In this document: in pieces, positions 1-6,405 of the stretch
How the letters are laid out: each line of letters starts with the position of its first letter
Position numbering within the stretch: the stretch's first letter is position 1
Assembly: GCA_017447005.1 (NCBI GenBank)
Contig: JAFSOM010000544.1
Coordinates: forward strand, 1 to 9,100
Direction of reading: 5' to 3'
Length of the DNA: 9,100 nt
DNA from: Oscillibacter sp.
GTDB lineage: Bacteria > Bacillota > Clostridia > Oscillospirales > Oscillospiraceae
Notes under the pieces: generated by a model
Databases searched by the model: none
The model's input: the letters and a program-made list of their open reading frames with translations, nothing else
What the model was told of the DNA's origin: nothing
Translations under genes and position numbers: made by a program

Positions 1-20
1 ACGCGTGAATAGAACCGTTT

Positions 21-50
21 AGCCGCGCAAATCTGACGGTTTGCGCGGCT
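21..50. other. 11-bp perfect hairpin downstream of the lipoprotein gene
   Basis: AGCCGCGCAAA (21-31) and TTTGCGCGGCT (40-50) form a perfect 11-bp stem with an 8-base loop. It has no T-run on either side. It lies about 85 bases after the lipoprotein stop codon and could protect or end that transcript. Confidence 0.45.
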
Positions 51-78
51 GGGCGTCATATCTTTACTCACTCCCTGT

Positions 79-108
79 TCCCCGACTCACTTTGAGCCGG
101 GGATTTTT
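79..108 (+). terminator. Plus-strand intrinsic terminator candidate
   Basis: TCCCCG (79-84) pairs with CGGGGA (98-103), then one mismatch and CTCA with TGAG inside, followed by five T residues (104-108) on the plus strand. It would serve a plus-strand gene ending left of the window. On the minus strand the stem also forms, with a G-U pair, but no T-run follows, so it is a poor terminator for the lipoprotein gene. Confidence 0.4.
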
Positions 109-136
109 CGCGTCAATCCGCCCCCACAGACGACGC

Positions 137-1915
137 TTACGCCGCGGTCGCGGATTCCGAGGTTTCCGGCGTTACCGTCTGCGCGTCCTTGCCCTGACGC
201 TTTCCGCTTTTCCCGGTACGCGGCGTCGCGCCGGTTGCGCCGTCAACGTTGGTTTCGCCGTTGGCGTCGGGCGTTACGACGCGATTGCCGCGCTTGCCGC
301 CGGACATACGGCCTTGCGCGTTACCGCTGGGGACGGTCGTTTCGGCATTCCCGCCCGTTACGGCGTTGTCCTGTCCGCTACCGGGTACGGCCTTCCCCTG
401 TCCGGCGTTGCCCTGATTGCCGCCGGGTACGCGGTTACGCTGTCCGCCGTTCGGGAGGACGTTCCCGGCGTCGCCGTTCGGGGAGACGTTCCACTGTCCG
501 CCGTTGCCCTGATTCGCGCCGGGCATACGGTTTCCGCCGAAGCCGCCGCGACCGCCGAAACCGCCCATCATCTGATTGGGAATCGTGTCCACCTGCTGAC
601 CGTTCACAAGAACCGTCCCGCCGCTGAAAGTAATCGTCCCGTCAACGTCAAAGGGAGAGTTCGCCGTTACGCTGACCGTTCCGCCCGTGATGATAAGGTT
701 TCCGTTTACGTCAATGCCGTCGGTGTCGCCCTGTCCGACCGTTACGCTGATGTCGCCGCCGTTGATTTCAATGCAAGGCGTGACGGAGCCGGATTTCCGC
801 GTCGCGTTGATTCCGTCGTCGGAGGCCGTCACGCTGATTGCGCCGTCGTTGATACGGATATAGTTCGCCTCCAAGCCCTCGCCGCCCGTAACGTCAAGGG
901 AGCCGCCGTCGATTTGCAGAAGTCCCGACGCCGTTACGCCGTCGTCGCCGGCGTTAATCGTGAACGTTCCGCCCGCGATATACACGACGCCCTTTTCGCT
1001 TTCGTCGTCGTTTTTGGCGTGAATGCCGTCCTTGCCGGAACGGATGGAGAATACGCCGTCGGCGATACCGAGGCCATCCTTAGCGGAGAGCGCGTGACTG
1101 GCCGCCGTGATTTCATACGTCCCGCCCGTGATAACCAAATCGTCCTTGCTGACAACGCCGTGTTTGGCGGGCGAGGTCACGACCAGTTTGCCGGAGCCGT
1201 TCAGGGTCAAATCGTCTTTGGAGAAGATGACGCCGTCCACGTTGTTTTCGTCAATGGCCTCAAAGGAGCCGCCGTTCGAGAGCGTATTTACCGTTCCGTC
1301 GGCGAGCGTCACGAAAACTTTGTCCGCCTGCTTGACGTAAATCGCCGCGAACGTGTCGGAATTGATAGAGGCGTTGTCCAGTACGATTTGCACCTTATCC
1401 TCTTTGGCGGCGTCGACAATCAGGGCGCCGTTGGACAGCGTTCCGGTTACGCGATACGTTCCGGCGGCGGTGATGGTGGCGGTAGAGCCGGAGACCGTCA
1501 CGGCGCCGGACGCGGCGGAAATCGAGCCGCCGTTGAGGTTAATCGTGACCGCTGTCGCGGTGTCCCACGCGCCGGACAAGTCCCGACTGGAGAAGGCGTC
1601 AGCCGACGCTTTTTCCGAGGTTTCCGCGTCCGCGCTGATTGCGACGCTCTCCGCTTGCGCCGTCCCGACGCTCTCCGTCTGCGTCGCGCCTTGCGTTACG
1701 GTTTCGCCCGTCGCGTTTTGCGTTACGGTTTCGTTCGTTGCGCCTTGCGTTAAGGTTTTGCTCGTCGCGGCGCCTTTCGTTACGGTTTCGTTCGTCGTTT
1801 GCGCTGTCTGTCGCGTCGCGTTATCGGTCGTAGCGTTCGCGGCGTTCCCGCAGGCCGACAGCGATAAAGCCGCCGTCAAAATCAACGCGGTCATAGCCGC
1901 CGTTTTGCGTTTCAT
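137..1915 (-). CDS. Cthe_2159-like carbohydrate-binding surface lipoprotein
   Basis: A 592-residue predicted surface lipoprotein. Residues 1-22 form a lipoprotein signal (basic MKRK, hydrophobic stretch, lipobox LSAC with lipidated Cys22). Residues 23-118 are a Thr/Ala/Gln-rich linker holding four 9-10-residue repeats (NETVTQ type, residues 41-77). Residues about 120-445 have the short periodic strands of a right-handed beta-helix, with repeated GGT/GGS turns and acidic DDG or KDG motifs (for example DDGVTAS near 324 and DDGIN near 366). This matches the Cthe_2159 family (Pfam DUF4353), whose founding member binds plant cell-wall polysaccharide. Residues 446-592 are a Gly/Asn/Gln-rich, finally basic tail. 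The start ATG has AAGGAG 9 bases upstream. The gene lies 108 bp downstream of the histidine kinase gene and has its own candidate promoter. Carbohydrate binding is inferred from the family; the ligand cannot be read from the sequence. Confidence 0.85.
   Translation of the reverse strand: MKRKTAAMTALILTAALSLSACGNAANATTDNATRQTAQTTNETVTKGAATSKTLTQGATNETVTQNATGETVTQGATQTESVGTAQAESVAISADAETSEKASADAFSSRDLSGAWDTATAVTINLNGGSISAASGAVTVSGSTATITAAGTYRVTGTLSNGALIVDAAKEDKVQIVLDNASINSDTFAAIYVKQADKVFVTLADGTVNTLSNGGSFEAIDENNVDGVIFSKDDLTLNGSGKLVVTSPAKHGVVSKDDLVITGGTYEITAASHALSAKDGLGIADGVFSIRSGKDGIHAKNDDESEKGVVYIAGGTFTINAGDDGVTASGLLQIDGGSLDVTGGEGLEANYIRINDGAISVTASDDGINATRKSGSVTPCIEINGGDISVTVGQGDTDGIDVNGNLIITGGTVSVTANSPFDVDGTITFSGGTVLVNGQQVDTIPNQMMGGFGGRGGFGGNRMPGANQGNGGQWNVSPNGDAGNVLPNGGQRNRVPGGNQGNAGQGKAVPGSGQDNAVTGGNAETTVPSGNAQGRMSGGKRGNRVVTPDANGETNVDGATGATPRTGKSGKRQGKDAQTVTPETSESATAA
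1686..1796 (-). repeat. 27-bp tandem repeat array inside the lipoprotein gene
   Basis: Four tandem units lie at 1686-1712, 1713-1739, 1740-1766 and 1767-1796; the last is 30 bp. Each shares the core TTACGGTTTCG or a close variant on the plus strand. They encode four 9-10-residue copies of the form TNETVTQGA in the linker just after the lipidated cysteine. All units keep the reading frame, so copy-number change would lengthen or shorten the linker without breaking the protein. Confidence 0.8.
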
Positions 1916-1924
1916 GGTTCTTCA

Positions 1925-1930
1925 CTCCTT
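1925..1930 (-). promoter_or_regulatory. Shine-Dalgarno site of the lipoprotein gene
   Basis: AAGGAG on the minus strand lies 9 bases before the ATG at 1915. It supports the start that gives a complete lipoprotein signal peptide. Confidence 0.75.
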
Positions 1931-1964
1931 ACGATGTTCCGCTGTGGTTTCGTTTACGGGCCTT

Positions 1965-1970
1965 AGTATA
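1965..1970 (-). promoter_or_regulatory. Candidate -10 box (TATACT) for the lipoprotein gene
   Basis: TATACT on the minus strand lies about 50 bases upstream of the lipoprotein start. No good -35 hexamer sits 16-18 bases further upstream (the 17-base spacing gives AGACTT). This is typical of promoters that need an activator. The direct repeat at 2005-2022 is a candidate activator site. The box is seen directly; promoter function is inferred. Confidence 0.45.
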
Positions 1971-1995
1971 GCCGGAACCGGGGCGGAAGTCTCCG

Positions 1996-2023
1996 AAAAA
2001 AAGCCGCAAAATTTACGCAAAAC
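1996..2023 (-). terminator. Possible weak terminator after the histidine kinase gene
   Basis: Directly after the kinase stop codon the minus strand has a short A/T-rich stem (CGTAAA-T-TTTGCG, with one G-T wobble), then GC and seven T residues at 2002-1996. The T-run is clear but the stem is weak, so termination may be partial. The same bases contain the direct repeat described separately. Confidence 0.35.
2005..2022 (-). promoter_or_regulatory. TTTTGCG direct repeat at 11-bp period, candidate response-regulator site
   Basis: Two identical 7-mers (TTTTGCG on the minus strand, at 2016-2022 and 2005-2011) are separated by TAAA, giving an 11-bp period. OmpR/PhoB-type regulators typically bind tandem direct repeats one helical turn apart, just upstream of a weak -35. 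Here the repeat ends 34 bases upstream of the TATACT box. Its location fits activation of the lipoprotein gene by the regulator encoded at 3493-4212. Only the repeat and its spacing are seen; binding is inferred. Confidence 0.35.
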
Positions 2024-3496
2024 TCACGAAGCCGGCGTTCCGACGGGAAACGATACGGTAAACGAGGCGCCGCCGTCGTTTTGCGCGGTGATGTCGCCGT
2101 GATAGGCGTCAACGACCGTCCGCGCAATGGATAAGCCGATACCGTGCTTACCGCCCGCGCCCTTATAGAAACGCTCAAAGATATGCGGCAAATCCTCCGA
2201 CGTAATGCCGGGGCCGTCGTCGGACACGCGCACGCATACGCCGCCGGACTGCGCGTGACAGGACAGCCGTACCGCGCTGACGGCGTAGCGGATGGCGTTG
2301 GAAATGAGATTGCCGAAAAGCTGACGGGCGTCGCGTTCCCGGATAGCGAAGAGGACGGGCGTTTCGTCGAAGTCGAACGAGAAGGAGAGCGCGTCGGCGT
2401 TTACGCGCTGTTCGGACACGCACAGAGAGAGAATGTCGCGTAAGTCCAGCGGCAAGGGCTTATCTTCCGGCGCGGCGCGGCCCATGCGCGATAAATATAG
2501 AATGTCCTCCACAAAGCCCGCTAATCTGTCCGCCTCCGCCAGAATGACGTTTGCGGACGTTTGCGGGTTCATCAGGCCGCATACAATGCCTTCCGCGTTG
2601 CCGCGAATCGCCGTCAGGGGCGTGCGCAGTTCGTGGGAGACGTTCTGAAAGAAAGTTTCCTGTTTCCGGTTAGCCTCGCGCAGTTCGTCGGCCATACGGT
2701 TCATAGATTCCGCCAGCGAATGGAACTCCGTCTCCCGGAAATGAAACTCCCGCCGCTGAAAATCGCCGCGCCCGATTTCCTCCGCGAACGCCGAAAGGCT
2801 TTGCGCGGGTTCGGCGAACGAACGCGAAATACGGCGGCTCAGGAATACGGACAGCCCCAGCGCCGCGCAGATGATGACCAGTAGCACGAGATTGGCCTGT
2901 CCGGTAAAGGCCTCAATCGCGGTTACGTCCACGTAGCAGACCAGAAAGGCGTCGTTGCGCGACGGGTCACAGACGGCGGAAATGATATAATGGCCGCTGT
3001 CAAGGCTTATTGCCTTACGCCGTATGCGTTCGTTTAGCTCATGCCCGGAGGAGAAGTAAGCGGACAACTCCGCGGCGGTTTCCTCCTCCGAATCGTAGGA
3101 TAACAGCGCGCCGTTGGCGTCCAGCGCGACCACGTTTCCGAGGACGCCGGTAATCCGGTCCTGACCGCCGTCGAATTTCCGTTTGCGTCGCGTCGGGCCG
3201 TCCGGAGGGTTTGCGCCGCGCATACTCTCCGCCGGAATCAAGTCCGGGGCGCCGTTCGCCGGAAGCGTGTCCCGCGTACCGTCCGGGCGTCTGCTGTCCG
3301 TGACGCGGACGCCGGAAACGCTGTTGACAATCGCGTCGAGTTGCGAGGAAACGCGATTCCAGACGTATGCGCGGATGAACAGATGAAACGTCAGCGCGAC
3401 CGCCAATAAAATCGCCGCCGTGAGAATGACAAGCGTCACTAAGATACTGTCCCCGATGGAGCGGCGGCCCGTCAGGAACTGTTTCCACGCTTTCAT
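2024..3496 (-). CDS. Membrane sensor histidine kinase
   Basis: A 490-residue two-component sensor kinase. Transmembrane helix 1 spans about residues 18-42, an extracytoplasmic sensor region about 44-200, transmembrane helix 2 about 201-220, and a HAMP linker about 221-275. The HisKA domain carries the phosphoacceptor His288 in NVSHELRTPLTAI. The ATPase domain shows the N box (NLISNAIRYA, 396-405), G1 (DDGPGI, 426-431), F box (FERFYKG, 440-446) and G2 (HGIGLSIA, 451-458), so it looks catalytically complete. The sensor region has a Pro-rich, basic patch (residues 97-108) and no domain I can name, so the signal is unknown. The start ATG overlaps the regulator stop by four bases (ATGA) and follows GAGGA, which argues for translational coupling and a shared transcript. 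Confidence 0.93.
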   Translation of the reverse strand: MKAWKQFLTGRRSIGDSILVTLVILTAAILLAVALTFHLFIRAYVWNRVSSQLDAIVNSVSGVRVTDSRRPDGTRDTLPANGAPDLIPAESMRGANPPDGPTRRKRKFDGGQDRITGVLGNVVALDANGALLSYDSEEETAAELSAYFSSGHELNERIRRKAISLDSGHYIISAVCDPSRNDAFLVCYVDVTAIEAFTGQANLVLLVIICAALGLSVFLSRRISRSFAEPAQSLSAFAEEIGRGDFQRREFHFRETEFHSLAESMNRMADELREANRKQETFFQNVSHELRTPLTAIRGNAEGIVCGLMNPQTSANVILAEADRLAGFVEDILYLSRMGRAAPEDKPLPLDLRDILSLCVSEQRVNADALSFSFDFDETPVLFAIRERDARQLFGNLISNAIRYAVSAVRLSCHAQSGGVCVRVSDDGPGITSEDLPHIFERFYKGAGGKHGIGLSIARTVVDAYHGDITAQNDGGASFTVSFPVGTPAS

Positions 3497-4212
3497 GACG
3501 ATTCCTCATCCGCTTTCAGACGGAAGCCGTAGCCCCAGACCGCCTCAATCACCGCGTGACTGCCTTCTATCTTCTGCCGCAGACGGCGTACCGTGTCATC
3601 CGTGGCGCGTGTCTCCACGGCGCTACCGAATCCCCAAACCTGATTGAGCAATTCCTCCCGGGATACCGCCTGCCCCGTGCGGAGCATGAAATATTTCAGG
3701 ACTTCGTATTCCGTGGGGCTTAACGCCAGCGGCACGCCGTCTTTGAGAATATGCCGTCCGGGGGCGTCAAGCGTCAGCGCGCCCGTCGTGACCTGCGCGG
3801 GCGTTTCCTTCTCCTGCGAGGCCGCGTTTTTCTGACGCTCAAACTCAATCCGGCGGAAAATCGCCCGTACCCGCATGAGCAAGGACATCGCGGAGAACGG
3901 TTTCGTGATGTAGTCGTCACTGCCGAGGCCTAAGCCCATGGCGTAGTCGTTCTCCGAATCCCGCGCCGTGAGCATGATAATCGGCACGGCGCTGACTTTG
4001 CGCAGTTCCGTACAGATTTCAAAGCCGCTCGACCCGGGCATCATGACATCCAAAATCACCAAATCGCATTCCGATTCCAGAAACCGCGCTAACAGAAGGT
4101 CTCCCGTGGGGAACTCCTCCACCGCGTGTCCGTCGCTCTCTAGAAACGTGCGGATAATCTGACGGATGTTCGCGTCGTCGTCCGCGATATAAATACGCCT
4201 CTGCGCGTCCAT
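3493..4212 (-). CDS. OmpR-family DNA-binding response regulator
   Basis: A 239-residue response regulator, cognate of the adjacent kinase. The receiver domain (residues 1-about 120) has the acidic pocket Asp11-Asp13, the phosphoacceptor Asp55 in LVILDVMMPG, the switch Thr82 in LTARD and Lys104 in ITKPF. The C-terminal winged helix (about 140-235) shows the OmpR/PhoB signature SPTEYEVLKYF, then a TRATDDTVRRLRQKI recognition-helix region and VWGYGFRL. The start at 4212 is chosen over an upstream in-frame ATG at 4359. AAGGAGG lies 8 bases before it, the protein then has normal family length, and the longer version would run back through the promoter and into the palindrome. The target genes are unknown; the lipoprotein downstream is a candidate. 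Confidence 0.94.
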   Translation of the reverse strand: MDAQRRIYIADDDANIRQIIRTFLESDGHAVEEFPTGDLLLARFLESECDLVILDVMMPGSSGFEICTELRKVSAVPIIMLTARDSENDYAMGLGLGSDDYITKPFSAMSLLMRVRAIFRRIEFERQKNAASQEKETPAQVTTGALTLDAPGRHILKDGVPLALSPTEYEVLKYFMLRTGQAVSREELLNQVWGFGSAVETRATDDTVRRLRQKIEGSHAVIEAVWGYGFRLKADEESS

Positions 4213-4263
4213 GGGCGCCGCCTCCTTTACGTCTACGTCCGCGTAAAATCTCCGTATGACGCG

Positions 4264-4293
4264 ATTGTACCACAGATTCCGGCGGACGTACAA
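4264..4293 (-). promoter_or_regulatory. Promoter of the response regulator-kinase operon
   Basis: On the minus strand TTGTAC (4293-4288) and TACAAT (4269-4264) are separated by 18 bases. The -10 matches TATAAT at 5 of 6 positions, while the -35 is moderate. The -10 lies about 50 bases upstream of the regulator start. The -35 edge is 9 bases from the end of the palindrome at 4303. Confidence 0.6.
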
Positions 4294-4302
4294 GAGGGAA
4301 AA

Positions 4303-4579
4303 CAGTATGTGTAAAGTTTTTCTTGGCAAGTAAAAAAGCCTCATAAAATTCGCCCTCATCCGGCGCTGCGCGCCACCTTCCCCCGTTCCGGGGGAAGGGC
4401 AAACTTGAAAGCGTTTGCGTTTAAAATTTTCCGCGCAAGCGGCGGTTTTCTCTAATTTTTCATGAAAAACGTTGCAAAGTTGTCCTTCCCCCGGAACGGG
4501 GGAAGGTGGCGCGCAGCGCCGGATGAGGGCGAATTTTATGCGGCTTTTTTACTTGCCAAGAAAAACTTTACACATACTG
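4303..4579. repeat. 277-bp near-perfect palindrome (96-bp inverted arms), MITE-like
   Basis: The left arm 4303-4398 and right arm 4484-4579 are reverse complements with one mismatch in 96 (4341 against 4541). They enclose an 85-bp A/T-rich centre with no gene. Each arm begins CAGTATGTGTAAAG and contains a CTCATCCGGCGCTGCGCGCC block with its own short stem. Each arm ends in an internal 10-bp hairpin (CCTTCCCCCG-TTC-CGGGGGAAGG). From memory, similar CTCATCCG...CACCTTC...GGGGGAAGG blocks are scattered between genes of gut Clostridia; I could not check this. No transposase and no clear target duplication were seen, although both ends hold a TA at 4306-4307 and 4575-4576. The sequence could be a non-autonomous mobile element or an inverted duplication made by template switching. 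Confidence 0.85.
4330..4552. terminator. Palindrome core acting as a possible two-way terminator
   Basis: Read on either strand, the long GC-rich stem of the palindrome is followed by GGC and a run of at least six T residues (on the minus strand at 4337-4332; on the plus strand within 4545-4550). This is terminator-like and would separate the pyruvyl transferase transcript from the regulator operon. The T-run lies inside the arms, so it can also pair with the opposite A-run in the full palindrome. Function is inferred. Confidence 0.4.
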
Positions 4580-5917
4580 CCGCAGAGCGTCCTGTAAATA
4601 TCGCTTCATGAACTTTCCCATAGTATCCAGCTTCTCCCGACAGTCCGCCGCGTAACGCCGCATATGCAAGGAAATCGCGTCCTGTTCGGCGCGGGCCTCC
4701 GACAAAGCCGCGGCGATTTTTCCGCCCAGATTCCCGTCCTCTACGCCGAACAGATATTTGCTATCCAGCGAAAGCTCTCTCATGAGACCGTCCAGACGCT
4801 CGTCCATGGAGACGGCCACAATCGGACAGCCCGTTTCCATACTCAAAACCGCCGCGTGATAGCGGGAAGTCACCAGCATGGAAAGACTGCGGAGAATCCC
4901 GGTTATCGCTTGCGCGGGATATTCCCCCGACAGAAACGCCGCTTTTGGACAATTCAGCTTTCCCGCCAATGCGCGGACCGCTCTTTCGTCCAGACGCTCC
5001 ATTCCAATGAGAACGGGAAAGTAGTCATATTGACGCGTGAAAGAACAAACGCCCGCCGCGACTTCTTCTATATATTGTCGAAAGGCGTTTCTCCGTGCGG
5101 GGGAATCGCTGAAAAAATACCATTTGTCGTACTGCGCGGTGAGGTCGCCGCTTATCATTCCCTTCGCCCATCTCCACAGCGACGGGCGGACAGGCCAGCA
5201 AAACGGATTGATAACCGCCACGCCCAGTAACGGCGTTTCTCCGTCCCAGCCCTGTTTACGTAACAGCAAATCGGCCTCGTCGGGCCGTATGGCCTTATCG
5301 TAATTCCACGCGGCGTCCGTGCCCGTATGCCCCCGGAGGCCCAGCTTTTTCAGCCGCATAAGGGATTCGTCCGTTCTTGCGATAAAGTAAGCGTCTCGGC
5401 AAAGTCCCGCCGCCGCCCGTTCTACAAAAGGCTCCATATATCCCGCCTCGACGCCGTAAGCGATACAGGGCTTGCCCTGCGCGGACATGACCCCGGCGGC
5501 CTCGCACAAAAACAGCGTCAACGCGTTCGCAAAGCCGCTCTTCAGGGCGGAACCCTCGCAGAGAATGGCGGCGTGATGGGAAGAACAGGCGCGATAAAGG
5601 TCTAAGGGAAAAATGGAACTGAACGGGAGAAGGGTCACATTTTCGTCAAAACAGCCCTCCAGCGAATTGGCGTCCAGCGTCATGACCGTCATTCGCACGG
5701 ATTCTTTTCCGAACAACGCGTTCACTTGCCGCGCAATGGAGACTGTCCGAACGTCCGAACCCGTGTTTCCGGCGCCGTTATATCCCACCAGCAGAATTTT
5801 CAGTTTTTCGCCCGCTTTCCACTCGTCGTATTCCCCCGCGCCCAGACGCGAAAGCGGCCTTGCAAATTTGGAAATCCACGCGATACAGCGGATACAGGAG
5901 AATAACAGGCGGTCTAT
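4568..5917 (-). CDS. Polysaccharide pyruvyl transferase family protein (apparent AUA start)
   Basis: Belongs to the PS_pyruv_trans family (CsaB/WcaK-like), which adds ketal-linked pyruvate to cell-wall or capsular glycans. The sequence shows the N-terminal strand and glycine loop KILLVGYNGAGNTGSD (about residues 40-55), the EGSALKSGF segment (about 121-129) and the family SRYHAA motif (about 351-356) followed by GCPIVAVS. A GTG at 5788 would remove the first beta strand and has no ribosome site. The open frame continues upstream with DRLLFSCIRCIAWISKFA and reaches stop TAA at 5938-5936. In that stretch there is no ATG, GTG or TTG. A perfect AAGGAGG lies 7 bases before an ATA at 5917, giving 449 residues. 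The last codons and stop (Q-Y-V-stop) lie inside the palindrome arm. The acceptor glycan is unknown. The family call is firm; the start is an inference. Confidence 0.82.
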   Translation of the reverse strand: MDRLLFSCIRCIAWISKFARPLSRLGAGEYDEWKAGEKLKILLVGYNGAGNTGSDVRTVSIARQVNALFGKESVRMTVMTLDANSLEGCFDENVTLLPFSSIFPLDLYRACSSHHAAILCEGSALKSGFANALTLFLCEAAGVMSAQGKPCIAYGVEAGYMEPFVERAAAGLCRDAYFIARTDESLMRLKKLGLRGHTGTDAAWNYDKAIRPDEADLLLRKQGWDGETPLLGVAVINPFCWPVRPSLWRWAKGMISGDLTAQYDKWYFFSDSPARRNAFRQYIEEVAAGVCSFTRQYDYFPVLIGMERLDERAVRALAGKLNCPKAAFLSGEYPAQAITGILRSLSMLVTSRYHAAVLSMETGCPIVAVSMDERLDGLMRELSLDSKYLFGVEDGNLGGKIAAALSEARAEQDAISLHMRRYAADCREKLDTMGKFMKRYLQDALRQYV

Positions 5918-5924
5918 AGCGGCG

Positions 5925-5931
5925 CCTCCTT
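5925..5931 (-). promoter_or_regulatory. Strong Shine-Dalgarno site pointing to an ATA start
   Basis: AAGGAGG on the minus strand is followed by CGCCGCT and then ATA at 5917-5915, a standard 7-base spacing. No normal start codon lies at a usable distance: the nearest in-frame CTG is 16 bases from the site and the GTG about 136 bases away. The site therefore decides the proposed start of the pyruvyl transferase gene. Confidence 0.7.
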
Positions 5932-6000
5932 TCCTTTACCGGACGGAAAAGGCGGACAGTCTTTCGGATTGTCAGCCGACAGCGCGAAAAGAATCGCAAA

Positions 6001-6366
6001 TCAGGACAGCTTTTCAAGCTCCGCTTTAATATGCGCAATGTCTTCGTCCGTTCCGACGCCGTCCAGCTTGGCGAGAATCGGGACATTATATGCCTTGCTG
6101 ATGTTTTCCGCCGCGAAATTGAACGTCTTGCGGTGAAGAATCGACGAGCTTCCGCTCCCTACCCCGGCCTTGACGCCGGGATTCGCCGCCAGAAACGCCT
6201 CCACCGCTTTCGGCGTCTTGCCAAGGCCTATCGTGTAGGTGAAAATGACGTATTCGCCATCTAGCTTCTCGTCGCCCTTCACGATTCTCAGCGCGTTGGT
6301 TAGTCCGAGTTTCTCCACGACCTTTTTCACATGTCCGGTTTTGGACGCGTATGCAACCTGAATCAT
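6001..6366 (-). CDS. nrdI: NrdI-family flavodoxin-like protein
   Basis: A 121-residue small flavodoxin-fold protein matching NrdI, the FMN protein that supplies the oxidant to assemble the Mn cofactor of class Ib ribonucleotide reductase. The phosphate loop is at SKTGHV (residues 8-13), followed by the FTYTIGLG loop (42-49). The GVGSGSSS segment (68-75) sits where NrdI usually has SGNxNFG. The ending YNVPILAKLDGVGTDEDI (93-110) matches the NrdI C-terminus. The altered SGN loop is unusual and could change flavin redox behaviour. No nrdE, nrdF or nrdH is in the window. The start has AAGGAG 7 bases upstream, and the gene follows the ZIP transporter by 39 bp, so co-transcription is likely. A different electron-transfer role is possible. 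Confidence 0.75.
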   Translation of the reverse strand: MIQVAYASKTGHVKKVVEKLGLTNALRIVKGDEKLDGEYVIFTYTIGLGKTPKAVEAFLAANPGVKAGVGSGSSSILHRKTFNFAAENISKAYNVPILAKLDGVGTDEDIAHIKAELEKLS

Positions 6367-6405
6367 AATCTTTCTCCTTCGTCTTTCGGATTTTCGCGGC
6401 GCATG

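Noticed and set aside
41..1753. A 570-codon open frame on the plus strand opposite the lipoprotein gene
   Set aside because: It has no ribosome site and no recognisable domain, and reads as Arg/Ala/Val-rich filler. The opposite strand encodes a full lipoprotein with signal peptide, lipobox and beta-helix repeats. The frame is open because of GC-rich, repetitive codon use on the real strand.
1686..1796. CRISPR array
   Set aside because: The units are contiguous without spacers, stay in frame and encode a protein repeat.
4213..4359. A 49-residue N-terminal extension of the response regulator
   Set aside because: It runs through the promoter and into the palindrome arm. The ATG at 4212 has a perfect AAGGAGG and gives a normal receiver-domain start.
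5786..5788. GTG as start of the pyruvyl transferase gene
   Set aside because: It lies within the first beta strand (LLVGY), has no Shine-Dalgarno site, and would delete conserved-looking sequence that continues upstream to a perfect ribosome site.
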